In this document: positions 36,901-50,200 of the stretch, piece by piece
Layout: each line of letters begins with the position of its first letter
Position numbering within the stretch: the stretch's first letter is position 1
From: Merluccius polli
Lineage: Eukaryota > Chordata > Actinopteri > Gadiformes > Merlucciidae
Length of the DNA: 64,000 nucleotides
Direction of reading: 5' to 3'
Assembly (NCBI GenBank): GCA_030340625.1
Contig: JAOPHQ010002355.1
Coordinates: forward strand, 1-64,000
Position numbers and translations under genes: made by a program
Notes under the pieces: generated by a model
The model's database searches: none
Told to the model about the DNA's origin: nothing
What the model saw: only the letters and a program-made list of their open reading frames with translations

Positions 36901-39900
36901 TTTTCCACCTTATGTTGGCCCTTTCACAATCACTCCAACTTCCCACCGTGAACCCCTCCACCCAGAGCCTCAGTGATACTTCACTGCAAACTTTTATTTC
37001 ATGACAAGGGAACTTTTGGGTACGCTTATGGGTACCTTAACACTGACTCGTCGCCAGGTGTGGCTAGCTCAGTCTCCCTTAACTGTGCCATGTAGGTCCC
37101 AGGTGAGTTGTTCGGTCCCACAGCACAACAGCCATATTACAGATGCCTGGGTTTTGGCCACTCTATCCCAGGGGTACAAAGTCCAATTCCGCCACCGGCC
37201 CCCACCCTTCAACAGGGTCAAAATGACCACTGTACGAGACCTCGCAAGATATCTGGCCCTCAGCCAAGAGATATCAAACCTCCTAAAAAAAAGAGGCAAT
37301 CGAGACTGTAAGTGAAGTGACACAGCTCAATGGGTTTTATTCAGCATATTTTCTGATCCCAAAAAAGGAAAGCGGGATACGTCCAATACTGGATTTGAGA
37401 GAACTAAATCAGTTTTTAAAGATTTTACTATTCCACTTGCTACACACAACAGATGTTCTCCATGCTGTCACAGGGGGGGACTGGTTCGCATGCATCAACC
37501 TAAAAGATGCATACTTTCATGTGCCAATTGCACCGTAGCACAGGAAGTACTTCCGCTTTGCATTCATGGGTCAGGCCTACCAATTCAGAGTGCTGCCATT
37601 CGGCCTCTCATTAGCACCTTGTATATTCATGAGATATGCAAGTGCTGCCTTGTCCCCCATATAGGCCAAGGGGATGTGTATCCTACCTTACTTGGACTGA
37701 TGATCTGTGCCCGAACACGGGACCAGGCAACCAGTGATACAGAAGGTTTTATTGCCCATGTGGCCAGGTTGGGCCTCACGTTGACCTACAAAAAGAGTTC
37801 ACTCATGCCCACACAGGAGAGGCTGTTCATTGGCATTACCCTAGACTCACAAAGTATGAAAGCCTCCCATTCTCCACAATGGGTGGAAGATATCCTGCTA
37901 CTCCCGCACTTTCAGAAAGGCCGTACTTTACAATACGGCTTCCTGCTCCAACTAGCTGGCATGTTGGTGGCAGCATTGGTAGTGGTGCCGTTGGGGTTAC
38001 TGTCCATGCGCCCCCTTCATGTGTGGATAAACGGTCTCCACTTGGATCCAAAGTGGCACAAGAACAGGAGAATGAAAGAGTCCACTCAGTGCCTCCTTGC
38101 TCTGCAACCATGGAGGAACAGAACATGCCTTGCCCAGGGGGTCCCCATGGGCATGATTCCTTCTCATCGGGAGGTGGTGACAGACACCTCACGCCTTGGA
38201 TGGGGAGTGGTGTGGGGCAGCATACATACAGCAACACAGGGTAGTAAGAGGGGCTTGGAGCCCACATGAGAGGAAAGATCACATAAATGTGCTCATACTA
38301 CAGGCTGTACAACTGGCATTGAAGCACTTTCTGCCCTTCCTTCCTACACAGACATGTATGGTCAGACAGCATCGGTTGTATACCACATAAACCACCAGGG
38401 GGGCACATTATCCAGGAGACTGCACTGAGGTATGCAACGTGAGCTGCCATGGGACTACACTCACGTTGCATACCTCAGTGCAGTGTACCTTACAGGAGTA
38501 CAATACAGGGTGGCAGACTCCTTGAACCGCCAGATATCACCACCAGGGGAATGGTGGTTCTCCTCTTGCTCGGTGCCCATTATTACTTTTTACAGTCACT
38601 TCTCAATAAGAACCTGCTAGCATTGACCCTGAAGGTTTATGTGGCTGCCATTTCATTCCTATCATGCAACCATTGGTAACCAGAACATTGGGTCATATAG
38701 TCTGGTGATCCGCTTCCTGAAAGGGGAGCAGCGGAAAAGACCCCTGCAGACATTACAAGCACCCTCATGGGATTTGCCCTCGGTACTATAAGCGCTCTGT
38801 GGACCTCCGTTTGAGCCCCTGGAACAGTCTAAAATAAAATGGGTGTTGGCCAAGATGGCATTTCTTTTAGCAATAGTCTCGGCAAAGCAGCTGAGTGAGT
38901 TACACGCCCTCTCTATCAGTCAGACATACATATGCTGGAAAGCGGATGATTTGGGGTCATATTGTGGCCTAACCCCTCATTTTTACCTAAGAGGGCTTCA
39001 CCCCTCCATGTCAACCAGGCCATTGAATTGGCTACATACAGCCCCACACATATGTAGGTTGAAAAGGATGGCCAAGCACAGCTTTTTGGTCAACTCCAAT
39101 CGCTCAAATTATATGTTCATGCGACAGCTGCATTCTGTGGTCGGATGCACTTTTTGTTTGCCATGGGGGGCCTAGAAAGGGTCTAGCTGTTGGCACAGAG
39201 GCTTTCTAAATGGGTTGTGGAAACAATCACTTGTGCATACAGGGCACAATGGCTCCTGTACCCCTTATTATCAGAGGTCATTCAACTAAGAGTGTCTCCA
39301 CATCCTGGGCTGCATTGAGAGGAGTACCACTGAATTGTGCTGCAGGTACCTGGGCTTCACCATGCACCTTTGCATGGTTCTACAGGGTAAATGTGGCAGC
39401 TTCACAAGCCTTTGCTGCAGCAGTGCTGCCAGGACCACCAACCTGTCCACAGTGAGGTCAGGGTGGATTCTTTGTGACTATGTTGGCATAAGTCATCTAT
39501 AATTATGCACTGCCTCTGGTGGTCAGGAGGAATGAAATAGAATGAAAGTTACGCATGTAACTACGGTTCTATGAATTCTGGCTTCTCAGTCACTCAGAAT
39601 CTAGAATGGCGATATAATTTTTTTGAGGGAATGATGACAGGATGAAACCAGTCCTATAGTAAGGGGAGGGGCATCGTGGGTCACTAATGACTGTGCGTAT
39701 ACATACTTGATCTACGCGTCCGCTTGGAGGATATTATCCAAAAATATGCACTGCCTCTGGCGGTCACCCAGAATTCATAGAACCGTAGTTACATGTGTAA
39801 CTTTTGATTTGAATGAATGCATTTTACCTGAGTGGAATCATAGCCTCCGCCCACGCTCATCTGAGTGTTAAGCCATTTGACAATTTGGGCTGCATCCTCA

Positions 39901-40569
39901 AATTCCTTTAATCAGATAACAAAATCAAAAATCTCAGTTATACAGGCATATTGATCAAACAGCATTGTTAATGAATAATGTGAATCCAGACTAAATTCTT
40001 GAATATTCAAATACCTGCGCGAATACATTCACAGACGATTGTGGGTGACAGAAGGCTGTGAAGGATACACCAGTTGCTTCCTTCAAATGTGTCCAAACAA
40101 TGGCTGCATCTCTTGGCTGTATATGAAGGGTCCTTTACATTGGGACAATCTTCAATGATGGAGCAGCCAAGAAATGCAGTCTACGACAGGTGCAGCTTTG
40201 CGACAGTTGTTTTTTATGCAAATGAGCTGTCACAGGGTTAACCCTCTCTTGCTGCCTTTTGTTTGCCTATCTTTGCAGGGAGCGAGTTGGCGGAGCTGAG
40301 AGGGTCGCCAGCTGATGTGGTGCACCTTTGCAAGTTTGGCCTGCAGGCTTCATGAGGTTTACCAAATCAGCCACTCTCTCTCTTTTCCCACACAGGCCGG
40401 ATGGCTTTTGGTTTTAGTTCCTTTTGGTTTGGTTTTGTGCCTTTTGGTTTTGTAGTTATTTGTACCTTTTGGGCTTAGTCATATGTTTGGTTTTATGTTG
40501 GGTTTACACCCTAAAACATCCCTACAGCCCACTTTCCACTCATCCATACACTACACACACCACTGATGT

Positions 40570-40642
<73 letters not shown>

Positions 40643-41443
40643 TGATGGGCATAGATTAATTTGTTTAATCTAGATTAATATTACTGTAATATTGGAATTA
40701 ATCTAGATTAATCTAGATTAAAATGGCTCATTTGAATTCTGTCAAAGGCATTCATAATATGTGTATGCTACCTAAATAATGACTAAAAGTAAGTCTTTGG
40801 GAACGGGTTTCTCAAGCCAGGTGGTGCATTAGACCAGGGGCTCATCTCCTGTTTCCAAAATGCATCACAAACTGCTTGAGAAAGCTGTTCTACTATGATA
40901 ATTGGTGATGAAAATAAATAATGTTCAATAAGATTTACTTGTGTTTAACCCCAACCCTAACTGTTTATTCAGTTAAACATGAATTTTGAACGGTAGGCCT
41001 ACATAAGAGGTCATGATGAACTGTTTACAGTGAGTAGCTTTGTGTCAATCAGTCCAAGCTCTATTTCTCCTTCTTCCACCGACCGGGCAGGAAGTGAAAT
41101 AGTAAAAGCCATAGAGCATCCGGTCAATTTTCAAAATAAAAACACCCTCCCGATCGAACAAATGGTTGTCATTTATAACTGACTTTGTCTATAGGCTACA
41201 GCACAACACATTAGGACATAACAACAATAAACAACACTAAATACATAGACGCAATACAAGACGTGCAGTCTTGTAGTTCTCGCGTGATCCCGCGAATCCA
41301 GCCGCCTCGCAACGCTAGCTGCCGTTACGCGCCCGGTGGGGATTGACGCCGGGCAGAAGACGCAGCCGTTCCGCGGCGCTTACCTTCCTTGGTGGAAATC
41401 CGGTATAGACCCAGCTCCCAACCCAACTTTGAGAATAGATTAA

Positions 41444-41483
<40 letters not shown>

Positions 41484-42382
41484 GAGAGGGCTGCTCTCCT
41501 GAAGATTCACATTCAGAACGTTCATAACTTGTAGTCCTGCATTTTTAAACCAGTCGTTACAGTTCAGTTAGAGTAAGGTACCGAAAAAAGTATCGTTGGA
41601 TACCGAGACCGAACACCAGGTACCGGCACCGGCACCGATATCGGTTCAGATGTGAAAGGTACCCAACCCTACTAGACACACGGGACTCATACCGGTGATC
41701 GCGGCTTTAGTTCCCCGTATCTGATCGCTGTAATTCGGAGCGTGAATATCGGTTGAATATCTAATATCTTTCTAACTTTAAAAAACACTTTAGTATTGTT
41801 TAAAACGATAGTCACACATCCCTCGTAACTACGCCGTGAAGGTGAACCCTCCCGGACTCCGCTATTAACATGAACCACTCTGCCGGAGGAGCCGCACATC
41901 CACACGCACCGGACACCAAAATACAAACAAACATGTTTTCCATTTGCTTGCTTTTAAATAAAGTTATGTGCAGTTATACGGTAAATACGATTATTAAAAG
42001 TGTTGGTCCATGCCGTTAATAGGCGGCCCGCTTCATGGGCCGCCTATTAACGCCCCCCCCCCCCCCCGCCGACGATATCATCGTCCATCACGATGTTTTA
42101 CTGTAAACATCAGCAACTGCCAATTTAAGGGCCATCGCCCAACCCTAGCTTCTAGGTTCCTCGCGTGCCCGCTTGCGCGTAATCAAATGTTTCAAGTGGG
42201 TTTGTTGTTTCTTTCTTCTTTTCTACTTTTCTTCTTCTACAAGGGCCAATTAAAATGCTCATCACCACCAAGTGGTCAGGGTGTGAAATGCAATCTGTCA
42301 AAATGACGGACGGCCCTCAGATTTTTCCGTCACCGTTTTAAAAAAACGGTCAATGACGGAAAATATTCGGTTAACGCGACCC

Positions 42383-42417
<35 letters not shown>

Positions 42418-43632
42418 ACGGTATATATACAGATTACATGTTTTATTCTTACATTGTTTCTAATAAATATGTAACTTTATCCTTTTAATCATATGTGGAC
42501 TCCCTCTTTGTTATAATTAATGAGCATGGTCATAACACATCTAACACGTGTCCGTCGATGGATTTCCAGCAGAAAATAAATGTCTGAATTCCCCATATAC
42601 TTATTTCCTAAACAGTGTACTGTGTAGTGTTGACTATAGGGAATAGGGAATGAGGGAACAAGTAAGCCAATGTGAACAGAGTTTAAGTGTCCCAAAAGAG
42701 CGATGCTTACCTTAACCTTGACCAGAGCTAAAAGAGCATAGGATGTGGCCTCCAGTGTGAAGAGATGATGATTGGCCACTGGCCAGTGTGTAGAGTCTGA
42801 TGAACACAGAGTAGACAAGACAATAATAAATATTACTGATGGCCACCAATATATTTCTATAACGTTTTGGACAGGAGTCGGAAAAACCTTGGGATGCAAA
42901 TTTGTAGAGGATCGTCTTGTTGAACTTGTTTTTGTTGGCAACTGCCAGTGCATAGGATACCATGGCAACAGCATATGTGTTTTTGACGGTTGATAGACGC
43001 CCTTCCAGGAAACGAACAGCTTTGTTTATGCTTTCTGTCATGGTCTGGACACATGGGTATGACAATTCTTTAAGACCAAGTAATTAATGCATGATTTCAA
43101 AGCAAACAACAAAATAAAATAAAAATTCACACTGAGAATGATTGTAAACTGCACATGTTTCAGTTGATAATACATTATTGCTTTTCATTATTGACATAAT
43201 TCTTTACCTTGAATTTGAAATACTATGTTGGAGATATTCAATATGCCAATGGTGATAGCAAGGTTTACCAATGTGTTGCTTTCTCATCAATTACATAATA
43301 TCGCAACAAAAACCTAGACATAAACTCTCTATTTCACTTACCCTCATACTTCATTTTTTCTAAAATGTTTTTAAAATGTGTTTCTGTGAGATTGTGGGAT
43401 ACATATAGGTAGGAGGGAAAAACAAGGACAAAGAGAGAGGTAGTGGTACAAAAACAAATGTGGTAAGATATGTGTGACTCACAGTAACACTCTCACCACA
43501 GATTGACAGTGCTTCCTGCATGGAAATGAGTGAGAACGCAGTCAAGGTCTCAATGTCCATGGCACGCATACCCCCCTACATATACACAAAAGTGAGAATG
43601 CAGCCAAAATCATTCATTAATCATTGATAACC

Positions 43633-43699
<67 letters not shown>

Positions 43700-46600
43700 A
43701 TGGTCGGCGTGAATACTCGATTCTGATTGGCTGGCAGGTGTAGGTTAAAAAGTGTTAATGTACACCTAGGAAAGACGTTCGGGTCAAATTGCCTGATTAC
43801 AGTTAGATTACTGCGCTGGCTCAAACGCTAGATGGTAACCATGGCAACGGAGAGGGAATACTCGATTCTGATTGGCTGCTGTAGGTTGGCCATTAATCCC
43901 TGCTATATGCAGAGCTAGCTCTGGCTATATGGACACCTACTAAGTACTTCCAGTCAAATTGTCTGTTCAGCCTTCAAAACGAGAGCTGGTAAATTGTGAA
44001 AAATGCATTAAACTGTAATCAGAAAACGCGGTTATATGCTATAGACCCTATAGCATCTGTGGTGTAAAGGCTGGGACAAATTTCAAATTATAAATATGTA
44101 CACTTTATTGAAAGTATAGACCGTCGCGATTCCCATTGAAACGAATGGCGCGGTGATTAGTCGTCAAAACGACAGCTGGTAAATTGTGAAAAATGCATTA
44201 AACTGTAATCAGAAAACGCGGTTATATGCTATAGACCCTATAGTATCTGTGGTGTAAAGGCTGGGACACATTTCAAATTATAAATATGTACACTTTATGT
44301 TGAAAGTATAGACCGTCGCGATTCCCGATGTACAATGCATTACGTCAGCTCTGTGTCTCATAGCTGAGCGGACTAGAATACCTCCCGTTGCCAAGTCGTA
44401 TCTAAGGTCCGTCCTATTTACTGGAGGAGTGAACAACGTTTCCGTTGCATAAGAACCTTACGGGAGGGTAATGATTGTTCCAGGTATTAGTCAGACCCTC
44501 AGGCGTTACTAGGGAAGCTAAATTATGGCTTGTGAACAACTTTATATTTTGATTGTAAAACCCATGCAAATATTAATTAATGGTCTTAATTTATTTTCTT
44601 TGGCAAGTGACCATGGTATAAGCGGGATAATGCCCTTCGAGGTCCCTTCGAGATAGGTTCACGCCCCCGCGTCGTCCATTAACTTCTGATAATGGACACC
44701 TCGTCGGGCATTATCCCTTACATATATAACTTGTGTACACACCATTATCCGTCCATCATATACTCTGCCAATCTTCACGAACCTGCCATTAGGCATCTGT
44801 GAGTTTAATATCACCCATCTGATTGCACCACAAAGAACATTTTTGTCAATGTCTACCAGATTATAGGCCATGGCAAACACCTTTGCAGCATAAGCCGTCA
44901 GCCTTTCGTAGGAGAAGAGTAGTAAACAGAGGGAAGTTGAATCAGCATTGAGTGAATATACAAGATCAGAACTGGGTTAATTAGTATTTATTTTCAAATT
45001 AACGACATCATAGGTCCCAGTGTGTCCATGCCTTACCATGAGGAGCTGGAATAACGTTTATAAATATAAAAAGATCCATCATCCTTACGGTACGCAAGCT
45101 GAGTCTGGTATCCTGATCACAGTGATACACAAATACACAAACCTTTTAATTTCAAATGAGCACTAAGGGCCAATCACACAGAACTGCGTCGCATCAGACG
45201 TGGACACTTCAAAAATGCCACGGCTGAGTGCTTTGTGAGCACTGCTCAAAGCGCTTGTTGAGCGGGGCTGCGTGTGCAATTGTGTCAGTTAAACATAAAA
45301 ATTGACTCAATAAGAGCAGAGCTCTTATGATTGCTTTAATTTCTAAATAAACTATTATCCCTTCTATTATCCCACTATCCCCCCTGCCAAATCTGCATCT
45401 TGTCATTGTTGGAAATCTTCTCTTTTGTTGACGAAGTGGGGCTGCTGTGCGGCCAGTGCCCAAAGTAGAAATATTGAAACTTTTATTTGCGGTCATAAAA
45501 CCAAGGCGCATCAAAAGAAAGCTGCTTAGTACAGGTGCGCTGTACCATAGGAACACAATGGTAAAGGGGGCGTGGCGTTTTTATAAACTGCTGTGTGATC
45601 GGCCCCTAAAGTACTATCAACAAGCACTGTCAGTTTGAGGAAATGTGTTTCAACTACAGTCAAAATAAACACCCTCAGAGCACGATTGACAACAGAAAGG
45701 TCTGTATATAGCCTTACCTTTCTTGATATGTGCAAGGGCTGCATCACGTAATGAAGTTCCTACTCTATCCCACTGATTGGTCTTGTCCAAATATGTTGCA
45801 GCAATAATAGGTAGAGTCATTTTGGCCAAGTTCTGCTCTCCGCAGCCCGAGGGCTGTCGGATTAGACTGCTCATATATGATCCATCAAGGACCTTCTCCA
45901 CAAGCATCTGCACTCCTCCTACACATATACAGTGCACACACAGGCATGCACACACACACAATTACCAATGTTTAGGATAAGATTCCCACCAACAATAGTT
46001 GAGGCTACAGAGAAGGAGGTAGATCAACTACATCCTTATCTAATAGGACAAAACACACGCTTACAGTAACGCACAGATCTAAATGGAAAATAAAATTTCA
46101 GCTTACCTGAAACATATATCCGTGTACTCTTAGGTGTGTTTGGAACAATATCCTTCACATCGATCAGATTTTGAATAGTCTCCACCTGTTTACCCTCTGG
46201 AAGCGTAATAAAGATTCAGAAACAGATAATCACCATGATTACTCTTAATATTTCATGGTTTATTTGTTTGTTTGTGTGTAAGGCTCACTGTATTTTGCAG
46301 GACTCAGGCCTATAGACACCTTTTTTGTTAACAGTTTTCCCCTAGGCTGTCAAAAAGAAATACTGGGTTTATCACACACAATAATATGGGAAAATCTTAT
46401 CAAATATTCCACATCGGTCGATGACTTTAAACGGCAATAGTCCGAAATAAAATAGTCATGTAGCTACATGACGTATGTGAATTGACAAACTAAATATGAG
46501 TTAATCCGTACAAGGAATGTAGCCGGAGTTTGCATAATATAAGCTATTAAAAATGTAGTTCACATACCACGACTTTGAGTATCTTTCTAATGGCATCTCG

Positions 46601-47201
46601 TCTATCCCCTGCGGCAGCCTTGATCTCAATATACTTTGGCCCATGCTCCATAGGGACTATGATAAATGGCACAGAGCGTGTGCTCTCGGGACCAACTGTG
46701 ACTGTCTGTGTGTACCCTCCTTTATTTGACGCTGAACTGCACACATGCTCAGTCTCTTTGAGCTGTACCTGGACCTTTGAATAAGAGCAAATACAGGAGA
46801 GTTAAATTCAAGTCAATGAATTCAAATCTTTTTAGTATTTTTTTGCATTTCATTTTTTGACTTAATGCTGTAGCTGTATGTAAGATTTAAGAGCTATAAT
46901 TTCAATGTAATTTGTTAGAAATGCTAAAGCCATCCGCCAGCTATTAGTGAATTGCTCTGTGAGAATATCTGTTCTGGTTGACTGCCTCTGTATGAGACGA
47001 TTTAGGTTTTGACCACCCCCAGTTAATTTCTGGCTGATCTGGGCTTCTGTTCCCTGATTGGCATCAATTACAGTCACACACACATCATTATCAGAGCTCC
47101 ACCACAGGTGTTTGATTGCAACACTTGGCAGAGAAACGTAGGAATGGAGGGAGCATTCTGCCTTCCTTCCTGAACCCTGGTAGTGGCCCTAATCCTGCTA
47201 C

Positions 47202-47233
<32 letters not shown>

Positions 47234-50200
47234 TAAAAGAGCACTTAGCTAAACACAAGGCAACAACATTACAACAAGTAAATGAGCCGATTAATAGTTT
47301 TCTGGTTAAGGCAGGTGAAGAGGCAGTTGAAATAGTCAAGGTCGGAGGAAATAAATTTAGTGGAGGCCATGTAGTTTAAACAGGAGAACTTTAAAGGAAG
47401 ACAATTCATTATATGGTAACTGATTCATTTGAGACGATTCTCAAGACGCTCACAAGGCCATTGTTCCCAGGTTTGCTTAGATAATCATAGTGTGGAGGAC
47501 ATAGTTCAACTAAGTTGGCAGATAAAATCTAATCGTTTTAAAATAAAAGTTTTACTGGTAAGAGATGTCACATTGAAAAGAGATGTTTTAATTGTAATTG
47601 GAATGGGAGAGCGGTTATTGAAGGAGAAACAGTGGCTGTTGGTGGGACAGTGGTACAATTTATGTAGTGAAGATTGTTTTTGTTAACTTGCTTAGCGGTG
47701 CAAAGTTGACAAGTAACCCTATTCGTCCTAATAGGGAAAGTAACTGGTGAAAGTAACCGGGAAGGACAGTAGGAGGCGCTAATACTCAGGTCACTAGATT
47801 GAGGAGGTACTATAGAAGAAGAAGAGGGAGATTCCGATGGGCATGAGTGAGATGTAAACAGTCTATCAAATGGATGAGACAGCACCGTGTGCTGCATGTT
47901 ACCAGTCAGCATCCGAGCACTTGGTTTGTTTGGGTGAATACCGTCCCTGTTAAAATAAAGACCAACAATTCCAGACTAAGGAGTCTGCTGAAACGACCAG
48001 TACCGAGGCCTACTGTGGCGAGGGGACCAGAGATAAAAGCAGACTTTCCACAACGCTTTAGGAAATTAAAAAGATGGTTAAAATTAATTTTGGTCAACTG
48101 TTGAAGAACTGTGTCATTCATTCTCATGTGGAGTATTATCCTTTTAATGGAGGATGGGAGAGATGACAGTAAACCCTAGAGCTTTTTAAGACTGTCAGAG
48201 GCCGTGGCACAGAGGAAACTGTGTGTGACTGTGTAACCCAGTGGTTACTTAGTCAGTTTGTTTGATTCAGTGTTAATAGACACACTTGTCTCTTATGAGA
48301 GTTATGACCGTAAGCACAGCTTTATGACTGTAGAGTAGCGATCTCGATACTGAAGACAAGTTGGTCACCTACCTCTACCTCTGCCCTTGGATTATTTGAG
48401 TATCAGAGAATGGTGCGGCGCTTGTGAGAAGGCCGTGGAGATCTCGTGCAGGAGAAAAGTTTGTGTGTGTTGCGTGCATGGAGAAGACCAAATCAAATTC
48501 CTAGTATCTGTATACATGGCGAAATAAAGTTGAATTGAATTGATTGAATTGAATATTATATTTTTTCTCTATAATATTTTTGTGGGGGTGCCTGATGCTT
48601 TGTTTTCTTTCAACTGACTACTGGGAGTGTCTTCGTGTGAATAAGTCAGAATTTATAACTTGAAGCAGAAGAGAACTTTTTTTTTGTTTGTACTTGAAAC
48701 TAAAGGTACATTTAGCTGAAGCGCTTGACATTAATTTAAAGGAATAATATGTTCCAGCAGCATTAGAAGGTGTTGCGTCCAGGTCCGGTAAAAGGGGGAA
48801 AAGCGGGACCACAGCAGCATCAGATGGGTGGGTCCAAGCCTCATCAGGCAGAACTGCATAGCGTTCATAGAGTTTGACAATTCCAGGGGGGGTGGGATGT
48901 CGCTGCATCTGAGCAATTCCTGCCGCCACAAACTACTTCAGACCAGGATGGTTGCAACCGGAGGTTGGTCTGATTAGGTGTGGAGGTAAGACCTGGGGCC
49001 TTGGGTCTGGCTCTCGTTCGAGCCCACTCGGCCCCCGGCTGGGCAGGGAGGGACGGGGCCGATGGAATGACAGCACTTGGTTCGACTGCTCCCACAGCAC
49101 ATAATCCATTCTTCACAGCTACCGGGCTCTCCACTTGGGCATCAGGCTCGGCTCCGGTCAAAGCCAGCCACGGAAGACTAGTCCAAGACTGCGGCTTGGA
49201 ATAAGGCGACCGATAGAAAGCTATCTTTTCCTTTTCTCAGATTGTATTCTCCAGCCAGTGGATATTGCCCTCCAGTCTTGAGTAAAACAGATTACAGTTC
49301 TCATGTATAGCCATGTTGTTATTGAAGTGTTTGCAAACAGGCTAATGCTAGCAAGTGGAATAGCCGCTAAGCAGTACTCACAATAATCCCAATAGTGTCT
49401 TTAAAAGAAAGCTGTGTAACTTAACCTAACTGCTGCTGCCACTCTGTCCAATACTACACAACAATAAGTAATTTCAATTAAACCGCTGCAAATATTACTG
49501 GGTGAACACCCTACTCTATCCTCACTTTAAACCTCCCACCAGCGTTTTTGCCAGTGGTCAGTGGAGATATAGAGAGTCATATAAGTGCTGACGATCCCCC
49601 CTTGCTACCTCCTGAGGAAGGAAGGGGGGATATGTACAGTATATAACCAATAGTACTAATAATAGTCTGACTTACTGTGATCTCATCAAATAGATAGTTG
49701 TGAAGGATTGCCTTTATTTCTATTTGTTCTCCACGGACAGCTGAATAGGGTAGTCTTAGATCAATGAAGAAATCCTGCTGCACAATCATCTGCAATGTGT
49801 CATCTACACAGATACCTTCAAGAGGAAAGGAGGAGACAAAAACGTGTAATATAACCATAATGAAATGAGAGGAAAAATGTCAGCATATATAAGATAAGAA
49901 GGTAATAAGCACAAAAGCTTATGAGACTAAATGGAAATGAGATGTGTTGGATACGAGGCACATGCATAAGCTAAAGAGAGGAATGGTCACCATGAGTCGG
50001 GGACAGACTGATTCCAGTTAGATGCCAGGTGGTGATTGTGTCTTGCAACACAGTCTTATTCTTGTAATAAGTTGTTTTACTAAAATATGGGAGAGACATC
50101 TGTTTTTGTAATGGAAATAGCATTACATATTTCATCCTACATGTTTAAATGTTTCAGTTGCCTCACCAGGTAGTTTTGCCATCAGAGCAAAGAGGGAGTT

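Larger units (their letters stand above)
36540..39806 (+). mobile_element. DIRS-type (tyrosine recombinase) retroelement, decayed
   Basis: Order: gag-like (CHAMDDYLIKCYDTAARMG), RT, RNase H, tyrosine recombinase, then terminal inverted segments. The 3' inverted pair is 39552-39585 and 39765-39800 (AGTTAC(G/A)C/TATGTAACTACGG type). It ends about 21 bp from a C3 splice donor, antisense to C3. Confidence 0.85.
47100..49300 (-). pseudogene. L2/CR1-like LINE: ORF1 (SGNH-type) and start of endonuclease
   Basis: Minus strand: LRLQPSWSEVVCGGRN (49.0 kb), FLKRCGKSAFISGPLAT and GTGRFSRLLSL (47.9-48.1 kb), MLTGNMQHTV (47.9 kb), then ELCPPHYDYLSKPG (47.5 kb) from the endonuclease. The GPL.T.G.G..RFSRL block is what I know from the esterase-like ORF1 of L2/CR1 LINEs. 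Interrupted by an opposite-strand LINE tail at about 48.2-48.56 kb. Confidence 0.65.

Noticed and set aside
40020..40140. Possible extra C3 exon (DAAIVWTHLKEATGVSF) with a splice-like end
   Set aside because: The flanking C3 exons at 42711 and 39905 join in phase and match human C3 without it; the sequence has no counterpart in C3.
44659..44880. Extension of the C3 exon past 44743 (VCTQVIYVRDNARRG)
   Set aside because: Reads through the GTGTGTAC donor into the adjoining repeat; the next exon joins in phase at 44743.
45209..45556. 115-residue minus ORF
   Set aside because: Lies wholly inside the Harbinger-like MITE 45167-45606 and has no known domain.
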